Assembly (NCBI RefSeq): GCF_024699965.1
Contig: NZ_JAJOMZ010000004.1
Span: 2,636,001 to 2,700,000, forward strand
Direction: 5' to 3'
DNA length: 64,000 nucleotides
Origin: Flavobacterium sp. J372
GTDB lineage: Bacteria; Bacteroidota; Bacteroidia; Flavobacteriales; Flavobacteriaceae
Both the position numbers and the translations under genes were made by a program. Below the pieces are notes generated by a model that saw nothing but the letters and a program-made list of their open reading frames with translations, had not been told where the DNA came from and did no database searches. Below, piece by piece: positions 1 to 8,328 of the stretch. Positions within the stretch are counted from its first letter, which is position 1; every line of letters begins with the position of its first letter.

Positions 1-282
1 TACCACTTCTTTAATTTCTTTTTTCTTGCCCACCGCACGTGTCCACGCTTCTATGGTAAGTATATCTTCATAAGCAAGGTCCATACCCAGCAGGTCAAAC
101 GTGGGTTTCATTTTATGTGCCGCCTGGTATACTTCTTTGTGATCTTTCTCTTTCATGGCGCGTTTCAGGCGCTTCACTTCCACAGGCACTTCTTCAAGAA
201 AAAGCGCAACAATCTGCTCTGCAAATTCAGGGTCATTGTCTGACATCGCATAGACTTTGCTTAAGTTATAGGTAAGTGCCAT
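1..282 (-). CDS. Hpt domain protein (partial)
   Basis: The gene runs off the left edge; 94 N-terminal residues are visible. They form a histidine-phosphotransfer (Hpt) helical domain. The likely phosphoacceptor is His56 in AAHKMKPTFDLLGM, preceded by the acidic helix FAEQIVALFLEEVPVEVKRL usual in Hpt proteins. Such proteins relay phosphate between hybrid sensor kinases and response regulators in the cytoplasm. The ATG overlaps the stop of the upstream hydrolase gene by one base (TAATG), so translation is probably coupled, and it closes a three-gene operon with the exonuclease and FAH hydrolase. Its cognate kinase is not visible. The family call rests on the motif and the length of the visible part. 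Confidence 0.75.
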   Translation of the reverse strand, partial: MALTYNLSKVYAMSDNDPEFAEQIVALFLEEVPVEVKRLKRAMKEKDHKEVYQAAHKMKPTFDLLGMDLAYEDILTIEAWTRAVGKKKEIKEVV

Positions 283-893
283 TATTTAACCTGTATCCTG
301 AATAGTTTTTTTCCTTCAATGCTTCCTTCCAGCACATCGCCCTCTTTCACTGCGGCCACACCTTTAGGAGTACCTGTAAAGATGATGTCGCCCGTGCGCA
401 ATGTAAAATATTGCGAGGCATACGCCACTAGTTCATCAATCTTCCACAACATAAGCGATGTGTTGCCTTGCTGCACTACTTCACCATTGTTAGTTAGCTC
501 AAAGTTAATATTTTGCAAATCAGCAAACTCAGTTTTCGGAAGAAAATCCCCTACCACAGCCGAACCGTCAAAAGCCTTCGCTTTTTCCCACGGCAGGCCT
601 TTATCCTTAAGCTTTGCCTGAACGTCGCGTGCTGTAAAATCTATACCCAGCCCTATCTCATCATAGTATTTGTGTGCGAATTTAGCGTCGATATACTTGC
701 CGACTTTATTTATCTTCACCAGTACTTCCACTTCATGATGAACGTCATTGCTGAATTCAGGTATAACAAATGGAAATTGCTTTTGTACCACCGCAGTATC
801 AGGCTTCATAAAGATAACCGGCTCATCAGGGCGCTCGTTCTCGAGTTCTTTTATATGGTCTGCATAGTTGCGTCCAATGCAAATTATTTTCAT
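282..893 (-). CDS. fumarylacetoacetate hydrolase family protein
   Basis: This 203-residue protein has the short, single-domain form of the FAH family (FAHD1/YcgM-like). It opens with MKIICIGRNYADHIKEL and carries the metal-binding acidic residues in HHEVEVLVKI and the GIDFTARDVQ segment, then FTGTPKGVAAVKEGD near the C-terminus. Relatives are acylpyruvate hydrolases or oxaloacetate decarboxylases; the exact substrate cannot be read from sequence. It lies 7 nt downstream of the exonuclease gene and overlaps the Hpt start, so the three are probably one transcript. No functional link between them is obvious. Confidence 0.85.
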   Translation of the reverse strand: MKIICIGRNYADHIKELENERPDEPVIFMKPDTAVVQKQFPFVIPEFSNDVHHEVEVLVKINKVGKYIDAKFAHKYYDEIGLGIDFTARDVQAKLKDKGLPWEKAKAFDGSAVVGDFLPKTEFADLQNINFELTNNGEVVQQGNTSLMLWKIDELVAYASQYFTLRTGDIIFTGTPKGVAAVKEGDVLEGSIEGKKLFRIQVK

Positions 894-900
894 AATGTGC

Positions 901-1677
901 TTAATTCAGTTTTGTATTCAGCTTACGTAATTTAATGGCTGTCAGCACTTTCTTAGTGTAAAGCGGGAAGTCGGCATTCTGGAACCAACCGTAATAGCCC
1001 GGCTCTTTTTCAAGCACCTCTTCTACTTTCACACCTTTAAACTTGCCGAAGGTAAAAATTTCATTTCCTTTATCATCTTTCACGATAAACCCTGCAAAAT
1101 CAACTGCCACCTTGCGGGTTGTAAATTCTGAAAGCGATTTCATGTCATTTTCGAGGTCAGTATAGCGGTCCAGCTGTGCCTTTAAAATCTCATAGGTAGC
1201 ATTGGTATCTGCTGCAGCGGTATGGGCATTTTCAAGCACCTGGCCACAATAAAATTTATAGGCAGCGCTAAGTGTACGCTCCTCCTTTTTGTGGAAAATA
1301 GTCTGCACATCAACCGAAACGCGGTTCTTCATATCAAAGTCAACACCTGCCCTCAGCATCTCTTCAGCCAGTAACGGTATATCAAACCTGTCGCTGTTGT
1401 AACCGGCCAGGTCACTATCTTTAATCATGTTATGTATAGTGTGCGCCAGCTCTTTAAATGTGGGCTCATTGGCAACTTTCTCATCAGTTATTCCGTGGAA
1501 AGCAATAGTTTGCGGCGGTATGCGCCTTTCAGGGTTTACCAGCCATGTACGGCTTTCTTTATTGCCGTTGGGGTAAACCTTGAGTATAGATATTTCAACA
1601 ATGCGGTCTTTGCAAATGTCGGTTCCTGTGGTTTCAAGATCGAAAAAGCAAATAGGCCTGTGCAGTTTTAGTTCCAT
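901..1677 (-). CDS. 3'-5' exonuclease, DnaQ/Pol III epsilon-like
   Basis: This 258-residue DEDDh-type exonuclease has Exo I as FDLETTGTD (residues about 12-20), Exo II as GYNSDRFDIPLL (about 92-103) and Exo III as AHTAAADTNATYEIL with the catalytic His and Asp. A C-terminal extension of about 80 residues ends in LRKLNTKLN and is seen in flavobacterial relatives. The family trims DNA 3' ends. This protein is not necessarily the replicative proofreading subunit, since no polymerase-binding region can be recognised. It is the first gene of the operon with the FAH hydrolase and Hpt genes. Confidence 0.85.
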   Translation of the reverse strand: MELKLHRPICFFDLETTGTDICKDRIVEISILKVYPNGNKESRTWLVNPERRIPPQTIAFHGITDEKVANEPTFKELAHTIHNMIKDSDLAGYNSDRFDIPLLAEEMLRAGVDFDMKNRVSVDVQTIFHKKEERTLSAAYKFYCGQVLENAHTAAADTNATYEILKAQLDRYTDLENDMKSLSEFTTRKVAVDFAGFIVKDDKGNEIFTFGKFKGVKVEEVLEKEPGYYGWFQNADFPLYTKKVLTAIKLRKLNTKLN

Positions 1678-1761
1678 AATTATAAAATAGGGCTGTAAAG
1701 ATACGGCAATCCCCGTTCAATTTATATTGAACCTATAGAAGTTTTCAAGAACTGAAAGACG

Positions 1762-2400
1762 TTAATTTTCGGTGCAATCCCATTTAAAACCAGACACAGG
1801 AAAACGTTTAGAGCGGTAGTCAAAATGCCACCACTCGCTCGAAAGCGGAGTAAAACCGGCCTTAACCATAATCTTTCTGAGAAGTTTGCGGTTTTTTCGC
1901 CCCGTTTCAGAAACTTTCTCATTATCATAATGCGATATGTCAGAGAAATCGTCAAAGGCGCCACCCATATCAAGAAGTTCACCGTTTTCATTGGCAAGAG
2001 CGATGTCGACAGCAGCACCGCGATTGTGGTAAGAACCTTTGCCGGGCGGTGCAACATAACGCGGGTCATTTACAATATCATACATCACTTTCTGGTATGA
2101 GTAAGGCCTGTAACAATCATAAATTACCAAACGCAGGCCTTTATCTTTTGCGGCCTCATTGGCCCTGTCAAGCGCTGCCGCTACTTCAGGGCGCAGAAAA
2201 CACCGTGCACAAGGGTATATCTGCTGCTTCATGAAATTCTCTGCAGTAGCATAAGCCATTTTGTTGATTATCCCCGACGACTCAAAGTTAACTTCAGCCC
2301 ATGTGGAGTCCTGAATTATATTATAATTGTTACGATATGGAAGGGCAGAACAAAGAAGCAATATTAGCGCTATAAAGCTAACGCCCCGGAATATTTTCAT
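1762..2400 (-). CDS. D-alanyl-D-alanine dipeptidase (VanX/DdpX family)
   Basis: This 212-residue peptidase M15D protein has zinc and catalytic motifs SYHNRGAAVDIAL (SxHxxGxAxD) and SEWWHFDY (ExxWH), as in VanX. An N-terminal hydrophobic stretch FIALILLLCSALP indicates export to the periplasm. Chromosomal members of the family hydrolyse D-Ala-D-Ala during peptidoglycan turnover. There are no vanH/vanA neighbours, so glycopeptide resistance is not implied. The ATG lies about 11 nt after the expected start point of a TATATTTG promoter box at 2417-2424 (minus strand). Confidence 0.88.
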   Translation of the reverse strand: MKIFRGVSFIALILLLCSALPYRNNYNIIQDSTWAEVNFESSGIINKMAYATAENFMKQQIYPCARCFLRPEVAAALDRANEAAKDKGLRLVIYDCYRPYSYQKVMYDIVNDPRYVAPPGKGSYHNRGAAVDIALANENGELLDMGGAFDDFSDISHYDNEKVSETGRKNRKLLRKIMVKAGFTPLSSEWWHFDYRSKRFPVSGFKWDCTEN

Positions 2401-2416
2401 AAGTAATGGCTTTACA

Positions 2417-2424
2417 CAAATATA
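2417..2424 (-). promoter_or_regulatory. promoter -7 box of the dipeptidase gene
   Basis: On the minus strand this reads TATATTTG, an exact match to the Bacteroidota -7 consensus TAnnTTTG, placed 16 nt upstream of the dipeptidase ATG. No well-spaced TTG element was found. Confidence 0.5.
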
Positions 2425-2438
2425 GGATTTTACAAAAA

Positions 2439-2470
2439 CAAAAAGCCTTCCGCTGAAGGGAAGGCTTTTA
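2439..2470 (-). terminator. intrinsic terminator after the E2 gene
   Basis: An 11-bp stem (AAAAGCCTTCC with GGAAGGCTTTT) encloses a short GCTGAAG-type loop just downstream of the E2 stop. The flanking A/T tracts give a T-run on the minus strand. Confidence 0.8.
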
Positions 2471-2491
2471 TTAATATTATATTTAAACAGG

Positions 2492-3821
2492 TTAAAAATC
2501 CCGGTTCACATCAAATGCTTCAAGGTAATCGGCAACTCGCTTTACGAATGAGCCACCCAACGCACCATCTACAACCCTATGGTCATAACTATGCGAAAGG
2601 AACATCTTCTGGCGTATGCCGATGAAGTCACCTTCAGGTGTTTCAATAACTGCCGGCACTTTGCGTATCGCGCCAAGAGCCAGGATACCTACCTGCGGCT
2701 GGTTGATTATCGGCGTACCAAATACACTGCCAAAAGTACCCACGTTCGTTACTGTGTATGTACCGCCCTGAGTATCGTCCGGTTTAAGTTTGCCCGCTTT
2801 TGCGCGGTTGCCCAGGTCATTTACGGCCTTAGCCATGCCTACAAGGTTCAGCTGGTCAGCGTTCTTGATTACCGGAACTATAAGGTTACCGTTTGGCAGT
2901 GCCGCAGCCATACCAAGGTTTATATTTTTCTTTTTGATAATATACTCGCCATCAACTGATATATTCATCATCGGGAAGTCTTTCAACGCTTTGGCAACGG
3001 CTTCCATGAATATAGGGGTAAATGTAAGTTTCTCACCTTCACGCTTTTCAAAGGCATTTTTAACCTTATCCCTCCATTTCACGATGTTGGTTACGTCAAC
3101 TTCAATAAACGACTGTACGTGTGCCGACGTTTGTACCGACTGCACCATGTACTGCGAAATAAGCTTGCGCATACGGGTCCATCTCAACAATCTCGTCACC
3201 ACCGTTTACTGAAACCGGAGCGGCCTTGGAAGTTTCAGGTTTCAGGTTTAAAGTTTCAGGCTTAGAAACCGGTGCATCCTGGCTTGTGGCTTGTGGCTGA
3301 GCAGCTTGTGGCTTTTCGCCACGTACCTTTACAAACTCCAATATATCATTCTTTGTCACCCTGCCTTCTTTGCCTGTGCCCGTAATCGACTCAAGTTCAG
3401 CCAGTGACACGCCTTCTTCTTTGGCAATGTTCTTTACAAGTGGTGAATAGAATTTATCTGAATCTGAGAAATCAACAGCTGCAGGTGCTGCAGTTTCCTT
3501 TGCGGCCTCGACAGTTTTCTCAATAGCTTGTATGTTTGCAGAGGTTGTCTCCTCTTTCGGGGCATCTACAACAACTCCGCCTTCTGTCTCAATATAAGCA
3601 ATGGTCTGGCCTACCTGAACCACATCATTCACCTGGAACAATATCTCGGTAAGCGTTCCTGAAACTTCTGAAGGCACTTCAGAATCCACCTTGTCGGTAG
3701 CGATCTCAAGCACTGCCTCGTCAGCACTTATATGGTCACCCACGTTTTTTAGCCAGTTGGTAATAGTTGCCTCTGCAACGCTTTCGCCCATTTTGGGCAA
3801 CTTCAGTTCAAACTTTGCCAT
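2492..3821 (-). pseudogene. 2-oxo acid dehydrogenase E2 (dihydrolipoamide acyltransferase), frameshifted
   Basis: The two halves are in different frames but together give a full-length E2 of about 443 residues. Order: lipoyl domain (MAKFELKLPKMGESVAEATI, lipoyl-Lys in EIATDKVDSEV), peripheral-subunit-binding domain (YSPLVKNIAKEEGVSLAELE), a repetitive linker, and the acyltransferase domain ending with SYDHRVVDGALGGSF, the HxxxDG catalytic motif. The frame changes at GGG 3175-3177: removing one G restores EMDRMRKLISQYMVQS. This is probably a sequencing insertion, not decay, because both halves are conserved. The family moves acyl groups from E1 to CoA. Similar flavobacterial sequences are assigned to the branched-chain or pyruvate complex; no E1 or E3 gene is adjacent. 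The linker is encoded by repeat-like DNA (see findings). Confidence 0.88.
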
Positions 3822-3901
3822 ATTGATAACTTAAAGCTGGTATTACTATTTGCGTTTGCGAAATTACTAAAAAATATATCGCAACACTTGTTTTTCTCTT
3901 T

Positions 3902-5035
3902 TTAATCGAAGTGAATCACCTCACCCCTGCTGTCGCTGCTGTCGCTGCCAAGAATAAAATTGGCTGCCTCCGGCCTGATCCTGAAGATAAAACCTTTGCG
4001 GCTGTGGCTTTGCATCACCGCAATTATCTCGGCATAAGCCATGCTTTCAGCGTCAAAAATTACACATGTATGGAAACTTTCCGAAATAGTTTGTGAAAGT
4101 AGTATATTTTCATTGTACGCCTGAAAACGCTGAACCTTTTTTTCAAGTTTTATCTCAAGTTTCGACTTAAGAGTTTCATTGTCAGAGAATAATATGTAGC
4201 TGCTGATATTTATCAGAACCGGCTTAACCGATAGCTTTTTCTTCGTAAACAGCACAGCGCCAATCTTTAAGAACCAGCCAAATAAAGCCGACCCGTTGAA
4301 ATGCTTTTGGTAAAAAAGCTGCATCGCATTGCTAAAACGGTCAAGGTAAGCCTTGTCTTTCACGGTGCTTTCACCTTTAAAATGTATTATGGATGTTTCA
4401 GGGAAATAATAATTTTGAAAGCCTTGCTTCAAAACACTGTAAGACAAGTCGATATCTTCACCATACATAAAATAACGTTCATCGAATCCGCCGGCTTCCA
4501 GATAGGCCTGCCTTTCCATAAACATAAATGAGCCCGGAAGTATTTCAACCTTACCAGTTTCATTTTCAGGCAGATGCTCCGCATAATACTTTGTAGCTGA
4601 AAGACCCAGCATCTTTCCGGCAGCAATTGCAGGAGTAGGCAATCCACGTTTACTTTCGGGAAGGAAACGGCCTGCGCCGTCAACCATTTTTACTCCCGTA
4701 ATCCCCAGATCATCTTTTTTTTGAACGAAATCGATCAATTTTGAAAAAGTATCTTCAGCAACAACTGTGTCGGGGTTAAGGATACAGATGTATTTTCCGG
4801 AAGCGGCTGCAAACCCTATATTATTTCCTTTTGGGAAGCCGGAATTTTCAGCATTGGCAATTAGTTTCACTTCCGGAAACTTTGAACGTACCATCTCGCA
4901 GCTATTATCAGCCGAATTATTATCAACTACAATAACCTCAGCATCAATATCTTGAACAGCCCTGAAAACACTGCTAAGGCACAGCTCAAGGAAATAGCTT
5001 ACATTATAGTTGAGGATGATTACCGATAAATGCAT
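3902..5035 (-). CDS. glycosyltransferase family 2
   Basis: This 377-residue protein starts MHLSVIILNYNVSYFLELCL, with the GT-A fold signatures EVIVVDNNSADNS (nucleotide-sugar binding), ILNPDTVV (DxD-type metal site) and GGFDERYFMYGEDIDLSYS (catalytic region). It has the rhamnosyltransferase-like layout common in surface-polysaccharide or O-antigen synthesis. The C-terminal 110 residues, after the amphipathic LFGWFLKIGAVLF stretch, are poorly conserved and include a NTP-sugar-dehydratase-like fold segment I cannot assign. No other polysaccharide genes are adjacent, so the acceptor is unknown. Confidence 0.85.
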   Translation of the reverse strand: MHLSVIILNYNVSYFLELCLSSVFRAVQDIDAEVIVVDNNSADNSCEMVRSKFPEVKLIANAENSGFPKGNNIGFAAASGKYICILNPDTVVAEDTFSKLIDFVQKKDDLGITGVKMVDGAGRFLPESKRGLPTPAIAAGKMLGLSATKYYAEHLPENETGKVEILPGSFMFMERQAYLEAGGFDERYFMYGEDIDLSYSVLKQGFQNYYFPETSIIHFKGESTVKDKAYLDRFSNAMQLFYQKHFNGSALFGWFLKIGAVLFTKKKLSVKPVLINISSYILFSDNETLKSKLEIKLEKKVQRFQAYNENILLSQTISESFHTCVIFDAESMAYAEIIAVMQSHSRKGFIFRIRPEAANFILGSDSSDSRGEVIHFD

Positions 5036-5072
5036 AAAACAAAGATAAAGCTTACAAAGATTACTGAATAAA

Positions 5073-5098
5073 AAAAGCGCCCAAATGAGCGCTTCTTT
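5073..5098 (-). terminator. intrinsic terminator after hsp20
   Basis: Stem AAGCGC/GCGCTT with an 8-nt loop, followed on the minus strand by seven T. It lies between the Hsp20 stop (5137) and the glycosyltransferase start (5035). Confidence 0.7.
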
Positions 5099-5136
5099 CT
5101 AACTAATTAAACCAAATCTATATGTAAACCAAAGTG

Positions 5137-5550
5137 TTACGCTATTTCAATAAAACGTTTTTCTTTTTGCTGCTCTTCTTTTTTAGGAAGTGTAATGCTT
5201 AATATTCCGGCTTCATAACCTGCGCGGATGCCTTCTTCATTTACTGTTTCAGGGAGCGTGAATGACCTTTTGAAGGATACAGACCTGAATTCCCTTCTGG
5301 TAAATTTACCCGTAATCTCTTCTTGTTCAGCAACATTAGCCGAAATAGTCAATACATCTTTTTCAATTTCAAGCTTAAAATCTTCTTTTTTAAACCCCGG
5401 AACCTGAAGCTGAATAGTATACTCTGCTTCGGTCTCATTAACGTTTACAGGCGGAATCATTTTACTAACATATTGTGTACCACCTAAAAAGTCCCTGAAA
5501 AGCTCATCCATCACAGGGAATGCATTTCTGTTTTGTTTTACTAAGTTCAT
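5137..5550 (-). CDS. Hsp20/alpha-crystallin small heat-shock protein
   Basis: This 137-residue holdase-type chaperone has the alpha-crystallin domain from about residue 33 (PPVNVNETEAEYTIQLQVPG) to 125. The conserved core is FKLEIEKDVLTISA and the hallmark segment is EEGIRAGYEAGILSITLPK (A-x-x-x-x-G-I-L). The N-terminus MNLVKQNRNAFPVMDELFRD and a short C-tail are typical for the family in Bacteroidota. It binds unfolding proteins in the cytoplasm without ATP. A long perfect dyad at 5617-5654 upstream is a candidate stress-response operator. A terminator follows, so it is monocistronic. Confidence 0.93.
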   Translation of the reverse strand: MNLVKQNRNAFPVMDELFRDFLGGTQYVSKMIPPVNVNETEAEYTIQLQVPGFKKEDFKLEIEKDVLTISANVAEQEEITGKFTRREFRSVSFKRSFTLPETVNEEGIRAGYEAGILSITLPKKEEQQKEKRFIEIA

Positions 5551-5616
5551 ATCGTTTTAATTTTTTAAGTTCAACATTTGACTGGGAAAAGACAAGTTTT
5601 ATACCAACTGCGCAAT

Positions 5617-5654
5617 CAAGACAAAATGTCATTATAATCAGACATTTTGTCTTG
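5617..5654. promoter_or_regulatory. perfect dyad upstream of hsp20, candidate operator
   Basis: CAAGACAAAATGTC (5617-5630) and GACATTTTGTCTTG (5641-5654) are exact inverted repeats with a 10-bp AT spacer, 67 bp upstream of the Hsp20 ATG. It is followed by no T-tract that would make it a terminator, and it differs from the CIRCE sequence. By position it is a plausible binding site for a heat-shock regulator; this is inference. Confidence 0.55.
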
Positions 5655-5759
5655 TATTTTATCTTGAACTTGAAAGCAAATAAAGTGTTGCGCTTAACAT
5701 TTCATTAACAACTTATAGTAAGGCAAAAATGTATATCGCAATTCCTAATTCGTAATTCG

Positions 5760-5767
5760 TAATTTTG
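5760..5767 (+). promoter_or_regulatory. promoter -7 box of the ABC-F gene
   Basis: TAATTTTG matches TAnnTTTG 18 nt before the GTG start. It forms the end of a threefold direct repeat of TAATTCG starting at 5746. Confidence 0.45.
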
Positions 5768-5785
5768 CACTAAATAAAATTACGC

Positions 5786-7651
5786 GTGAATTATCTTTCA
5801 GTAGAAAACATTTCAAAATCATACGGCGAACGGACTCTTTTTGAAAACCTTTCGTTCGGCATCAATAAAGACCAAAAAATTGCCTTCGTCGCCAAAAACG
5901 GAACCGGCAAAACCAGCATCCTTAAAATCATAACAGGAGAGGACACCCCTGACGCAGGACAGGTCACCATCCGTAAGGAAATCAAAATGGCATTTTTGTC
6001 TCAGGAACCTAACTTAAACCCTGAACTTACCATTGAGGAAAGCATTTTTGCCAGCGATAATGATGTGCTGAAAGTTATTGAGCAATATGAGAAAGCGCTT
6101 GAAAATCCGGAAGATGAAGAGGCTTACCAAAAGGCTTTTGAACGAATGGATGCAAACAACGCCTGGGATTTTGAAACGCAATACAAGCAGATACTCTTTA
6201 AGCTGAAGCTGGAAGACCTGAAGCTGAAAGTGGGTTCGCTGAGCGGCGGGCAAAAAAAACGCCTGGCGCTGGCCATTATCCTTATCAATAAGCCTGACCT
6301 GCTGATACTTGACGAACCCACCAACCACCTTGACCTTGAAATGATTGAGTGGCTGGAGAACTATTTTGCGAAGGAGAACATTACGTTGTTCATGGTAACA
6401 CACGACCGTTTTTTCCTTGAGCGCGTGTGTAACGAAATCATTGAGCTTGAGAACGGAAAACTGTACCAGTACAAAGGAAACTATAGCTACTACCTCACCA
6501 AAAAGGAGGAGCGTATTGCCGCCGAAAACGCAAGCATAGACAAAGCCCAAAACCTCTACGTGAAAGAATTGGCATGGATGCGCCGCCAGCCAAAAGCGCG
6601 CACAACAAAGTCAAAATCACGGCAGGATGATTTTTACGTAATTGAAGAAAAAGCCCGCAGCCGCCGCAAAGACCACGCTGTAGAACTTGAGATAAACATG
6701 GAGCGTATGGGCAGCAAGGTGGTGGAGCTGCACAACCTGTCAAAAGAATTTAAGGATAAGGCCATCCTCAAGAATTTCAGTTACAACTTTAAGCGCGGGG
6801 AGCGCATAGGCATCATCGGGAAGAACGGTACGGGAAAATCTACATTCCTGAACATCCTCACGCAGACTATGGCACCCGACGGCGGAAAAGTAGTAATTGG
6901 CGATACCATAAAGCTGGGCTACTACACCCAAAGTGGCATCAACCCGAAAGAGGGCCAGAAGGTGATAGATGTTATTAAGGAGTATGGCGAGTATATTCCG
7001 CTCGCAAAAGGCAGGATGATATCAGCAGCGCAATTGCTGGAACGATTTCTTTTTGACAGGAAAAAGCAGTATGATTATGTAGAGAAACTGAGCGGCGGTG
7101 AGTTAAAACGTTTGTATCTCTGTACGGTTTTGATCCAGAACCCCAACTTCCTTATACTTGATGAGCCGACAAATGACCTCGACATTGTAACCCTCAACGT
7201 GCTCGAGGCATTCCTGCTTGACTATCCGGGATGCCTTGTAGTAGTAAGCCACGACAGGTATTTTATGGATAAGATTGTTGACCACCTTTTCGTTTTCCGT
7301 GGTGAAGGCGTTATTGAAGATTTCCCCGGCAACTACAGCGACTTCCGAATTTACGAAGACAGTGCCGAACCTGTAAAAGAGGATAAAGTACCCGCTGCCG
7401 ACAAAAAAGCATGGAAGAAAGATAATGTAAAAGCAGGCCTGACGTTTAACGAGCAGAAGGAATTTCAAAAGATTGAAAAAGAGATAAAAGACCTGGAAGC
7501 TGAAAAAGTTGCCATTGAGAAACTTTTTAGCGAAGGTGGCATTGCCGATGCCGACATTGCCAAAAAAGCGAATGAGCTGCAAGTGGTTTTAAATAAAATA
7601 GATGAAAAAACAGAGCGCTGGTTTGAGCTGAGCGCGAAGATGGAAGAGTAA
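5786..7651 (+). CDS. ABC-F family ATP-binding protein
   Basis: This 621-residue protein has two ABC domains and no membrane segments, as in the Uup/EttA (ABC-F) family that acts on ribosomes. Domain 1 has Walker A AKNGTGKTS, signature LSGGQKKR and Walker B LLILDEPTNHLDL. Domain 2 has GKNGTGKST, LSGGELKR and FLILDEPTNDLDI. A basic linker (RRQPKARTTKSKSRQ) and a C-terminal coiled coil (QKIEKEIKDLEAEKVAIEKL) are those of Uup. The start is GTG at 5786, just before NYLSVENISKSYG. The role is probably resolution of ribosome or DNA stress states, inferred from the family. There is no associated permease. Confidence 0.9.
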   Translation: MNYLSVENISKSYGERTLFENLSFGINKDQKIAFVAKNGTGKTSILKIITGEDTPDAGQVTIRKEIKMAFLSQEPNLNPELTIEESIFASDNDVLKVIEQYEKALENPEDEEAYQKAFERMDANNAWDFETQYKQILFKLKLEDLKLKVGSLSGGQKKRLALAIILINKPDLLILDEPTNHLDLEMIEWLENYFAKENITLFMVTHDRFFLERVCNEIIELENGKLYQYKGNYSYYLTKKEERIAAENASIDKAQNLYVKELAWMRRQPKARTTKSKSRQDDFYVIEEKARSRRKDHAVELEINMERMGSKVVELHNLSKEFKDKAILKNFSYNFKRGERIGIIGKNGTGKSTFLNILTQTMAPDGGKVVIGDTIKLGYYTQSGINPKEGQKVIDVIKEYGEYIPLAKGRMISAAQLLERFLFDRKKQYDYVEKLSGGELKRLYLCTVLIQNPNFLILDEPTNDLDIVTLNVLEAFLLDYPGCLVVVSHDRYFMDKIVDHLFVFRGEGVIEDFPGNYSDFRIYEDSAEPVKEDKVPAADKKAWKKDNVKAGLTFNEQKEFQKIEKEIKDLEAEKVAIEKLFSEGGIADADIAKKANELQVVLNKIDEKTERWFELSAKMEE

Positions 7652-7684
7652 CAGTTTGCAGTCGCAGTCTCAGACAGTTTTCAG
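7652..7684. repeat. dispersed repeat (CAGTCGCAGT family), copy 1
   Basis: Directly after the ABC-F stop the sequence reads GCAGTCGCAGTCTCAGACAG followed by TTTTCAGT. Related stretches recur at 13014-13084 and 54820-54845, always between genes. It is non-coding. Confidence 0.5.
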
Positions 7685-7749
7685 TTTTGGCTATCGACTT
7701 AATGCAGAGTATAAGTGAAGCTGTCAGTAATATGAGTGAAGCTGTCAGT

Positions 7750-7801
7750 TCGAGCGCAGTCGAGAACCTCGAAATAAGAAATGCATCTCGACTGCGCTCG
7801 A
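7750..7801. repeat. long inverted repeat (CTCGACTGCGCTCGA family)
   Basis: TCGAGCGCAGTCGAGA at 7750-7765 and TCTCGACTGCGCTCGA at 7786-7801 are exact inverted copies with a 20-nt spacer. Pairing extends imperfectly outward (GTCAG and GTGAC). It can form a strong hairpin in RNA or DNA and begins the repeat block around the GIY-YIG gene. Confidence 0.8.
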
Positions 7802-7820
7802 TGTGACGAACCTGCACTGT

Positions 7821-7990
7821 CACGCTGAGCCTGTCGAAGCGCAATCCCGTACAGTCACGCTGAGCTTGTCGAAGCGCAATCCCGTACAGTCATGCTGAGC
7901 TTGTCGAAGCGCATTTTGGTATTAATTTCGACAAACTCAGTCTGATAATTGATACACAAGAGTAAGCTTCGCTGAGCCCGTCGAAGCGCA
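7821..7990. repeat. tandem and inverted copies of a GCTGAGCYTGTCGAAGCG repeat (upstream cluster)
   Basis: Three head-to-tail copies start at 7821, 7856 and 7891 with a 35-bp period (CACGCTGAGCCTGTCGAAGC core plus GCAATCCCGTACAGT). A degenerate inverted copy lies at 7927-7940, and a further direct copy at 7970-7990 ends 20 nt before the GIY-YIG ATG. No open frame of note lies here. Together with 7652-7801 this fills the 350-nt gap between the ABC-F and GIY-YIG genes. Confidence 0.85.
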
Positions 7991-8010
7991 ACATTTTACT
8001 ATATTTGAGC

Positions 8011-8328
8011 ATGAAACTATTCTACGTTTACATTCTAAAATGTTCCGACGGCAGCTACTACACGGGATTTACGAAGGATATTGAACAAAGGGTGCTACAA
8101 CACAATACGGGCTTATCATTATCAGCCTATACTTACGCGCGACGACCTGTTGAATTAGTTTGGGTCGAAACTTTTACTGACCCAAATATTGCGATTGATT
8201 TTGAAAAGAAACTGAAAGGCTGGAGCAGGCGTAAAAAAGAGGCTTTGATTAAAGAAGACTGGGATAAGCTGGTAGCCTTTTCAAAGAATTACACACAATT
8301 TGGAAAACCTAAAGAAGATAATGAGTAA
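8011..8328 (+). CDS. GIY-YIG nuclease domain protein
   Basis: This 105-residue single-domain GIY-YIG protein (UPF0213/URI-like) starts MKLFYVYILKCSDGSYYTGF. The YVYILK and YYTG segments are the family's paired tyrosine/glycine motifs, followed by the conserved Arg of IEQRVLQHNTG and the Glu of FEKKLKGWSRRKKEALI. The domain cleaves DNA with one metal ion. The ATG at 8011 is preferred over an upstream TTG (8005) because family members begin at this residue. Its stop at 8328 abuts a copy of the palindromic repeat, and repeats crowd both flanks (7750-7990 and 8329-8456). Its cellular role is unknown. Confidence 0.88.
   Translation: MKLFYVYILKCSDGSYYTGFTKDIEQRVLQHNTGLSLSAYTYARRPVELVWVETFTDPNIAIDFEKKLKGWSRRKKEALIKEDWDKLVAFSKNYTQFGKPKEDNE

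Noticed and set aside
1762..2400. Vancomycin-resistance locus
   Set aside because: VanX-type dipeptidase alone, with no vanH, vanA or vanRS; chromosomal homologues are common.
7821..7913. Three repeats at regular 35-bp spacing as a CRISPR array
   Set aside because: The whole 35-bp unit repeats, with no unique spacers, and no cas genes are near.
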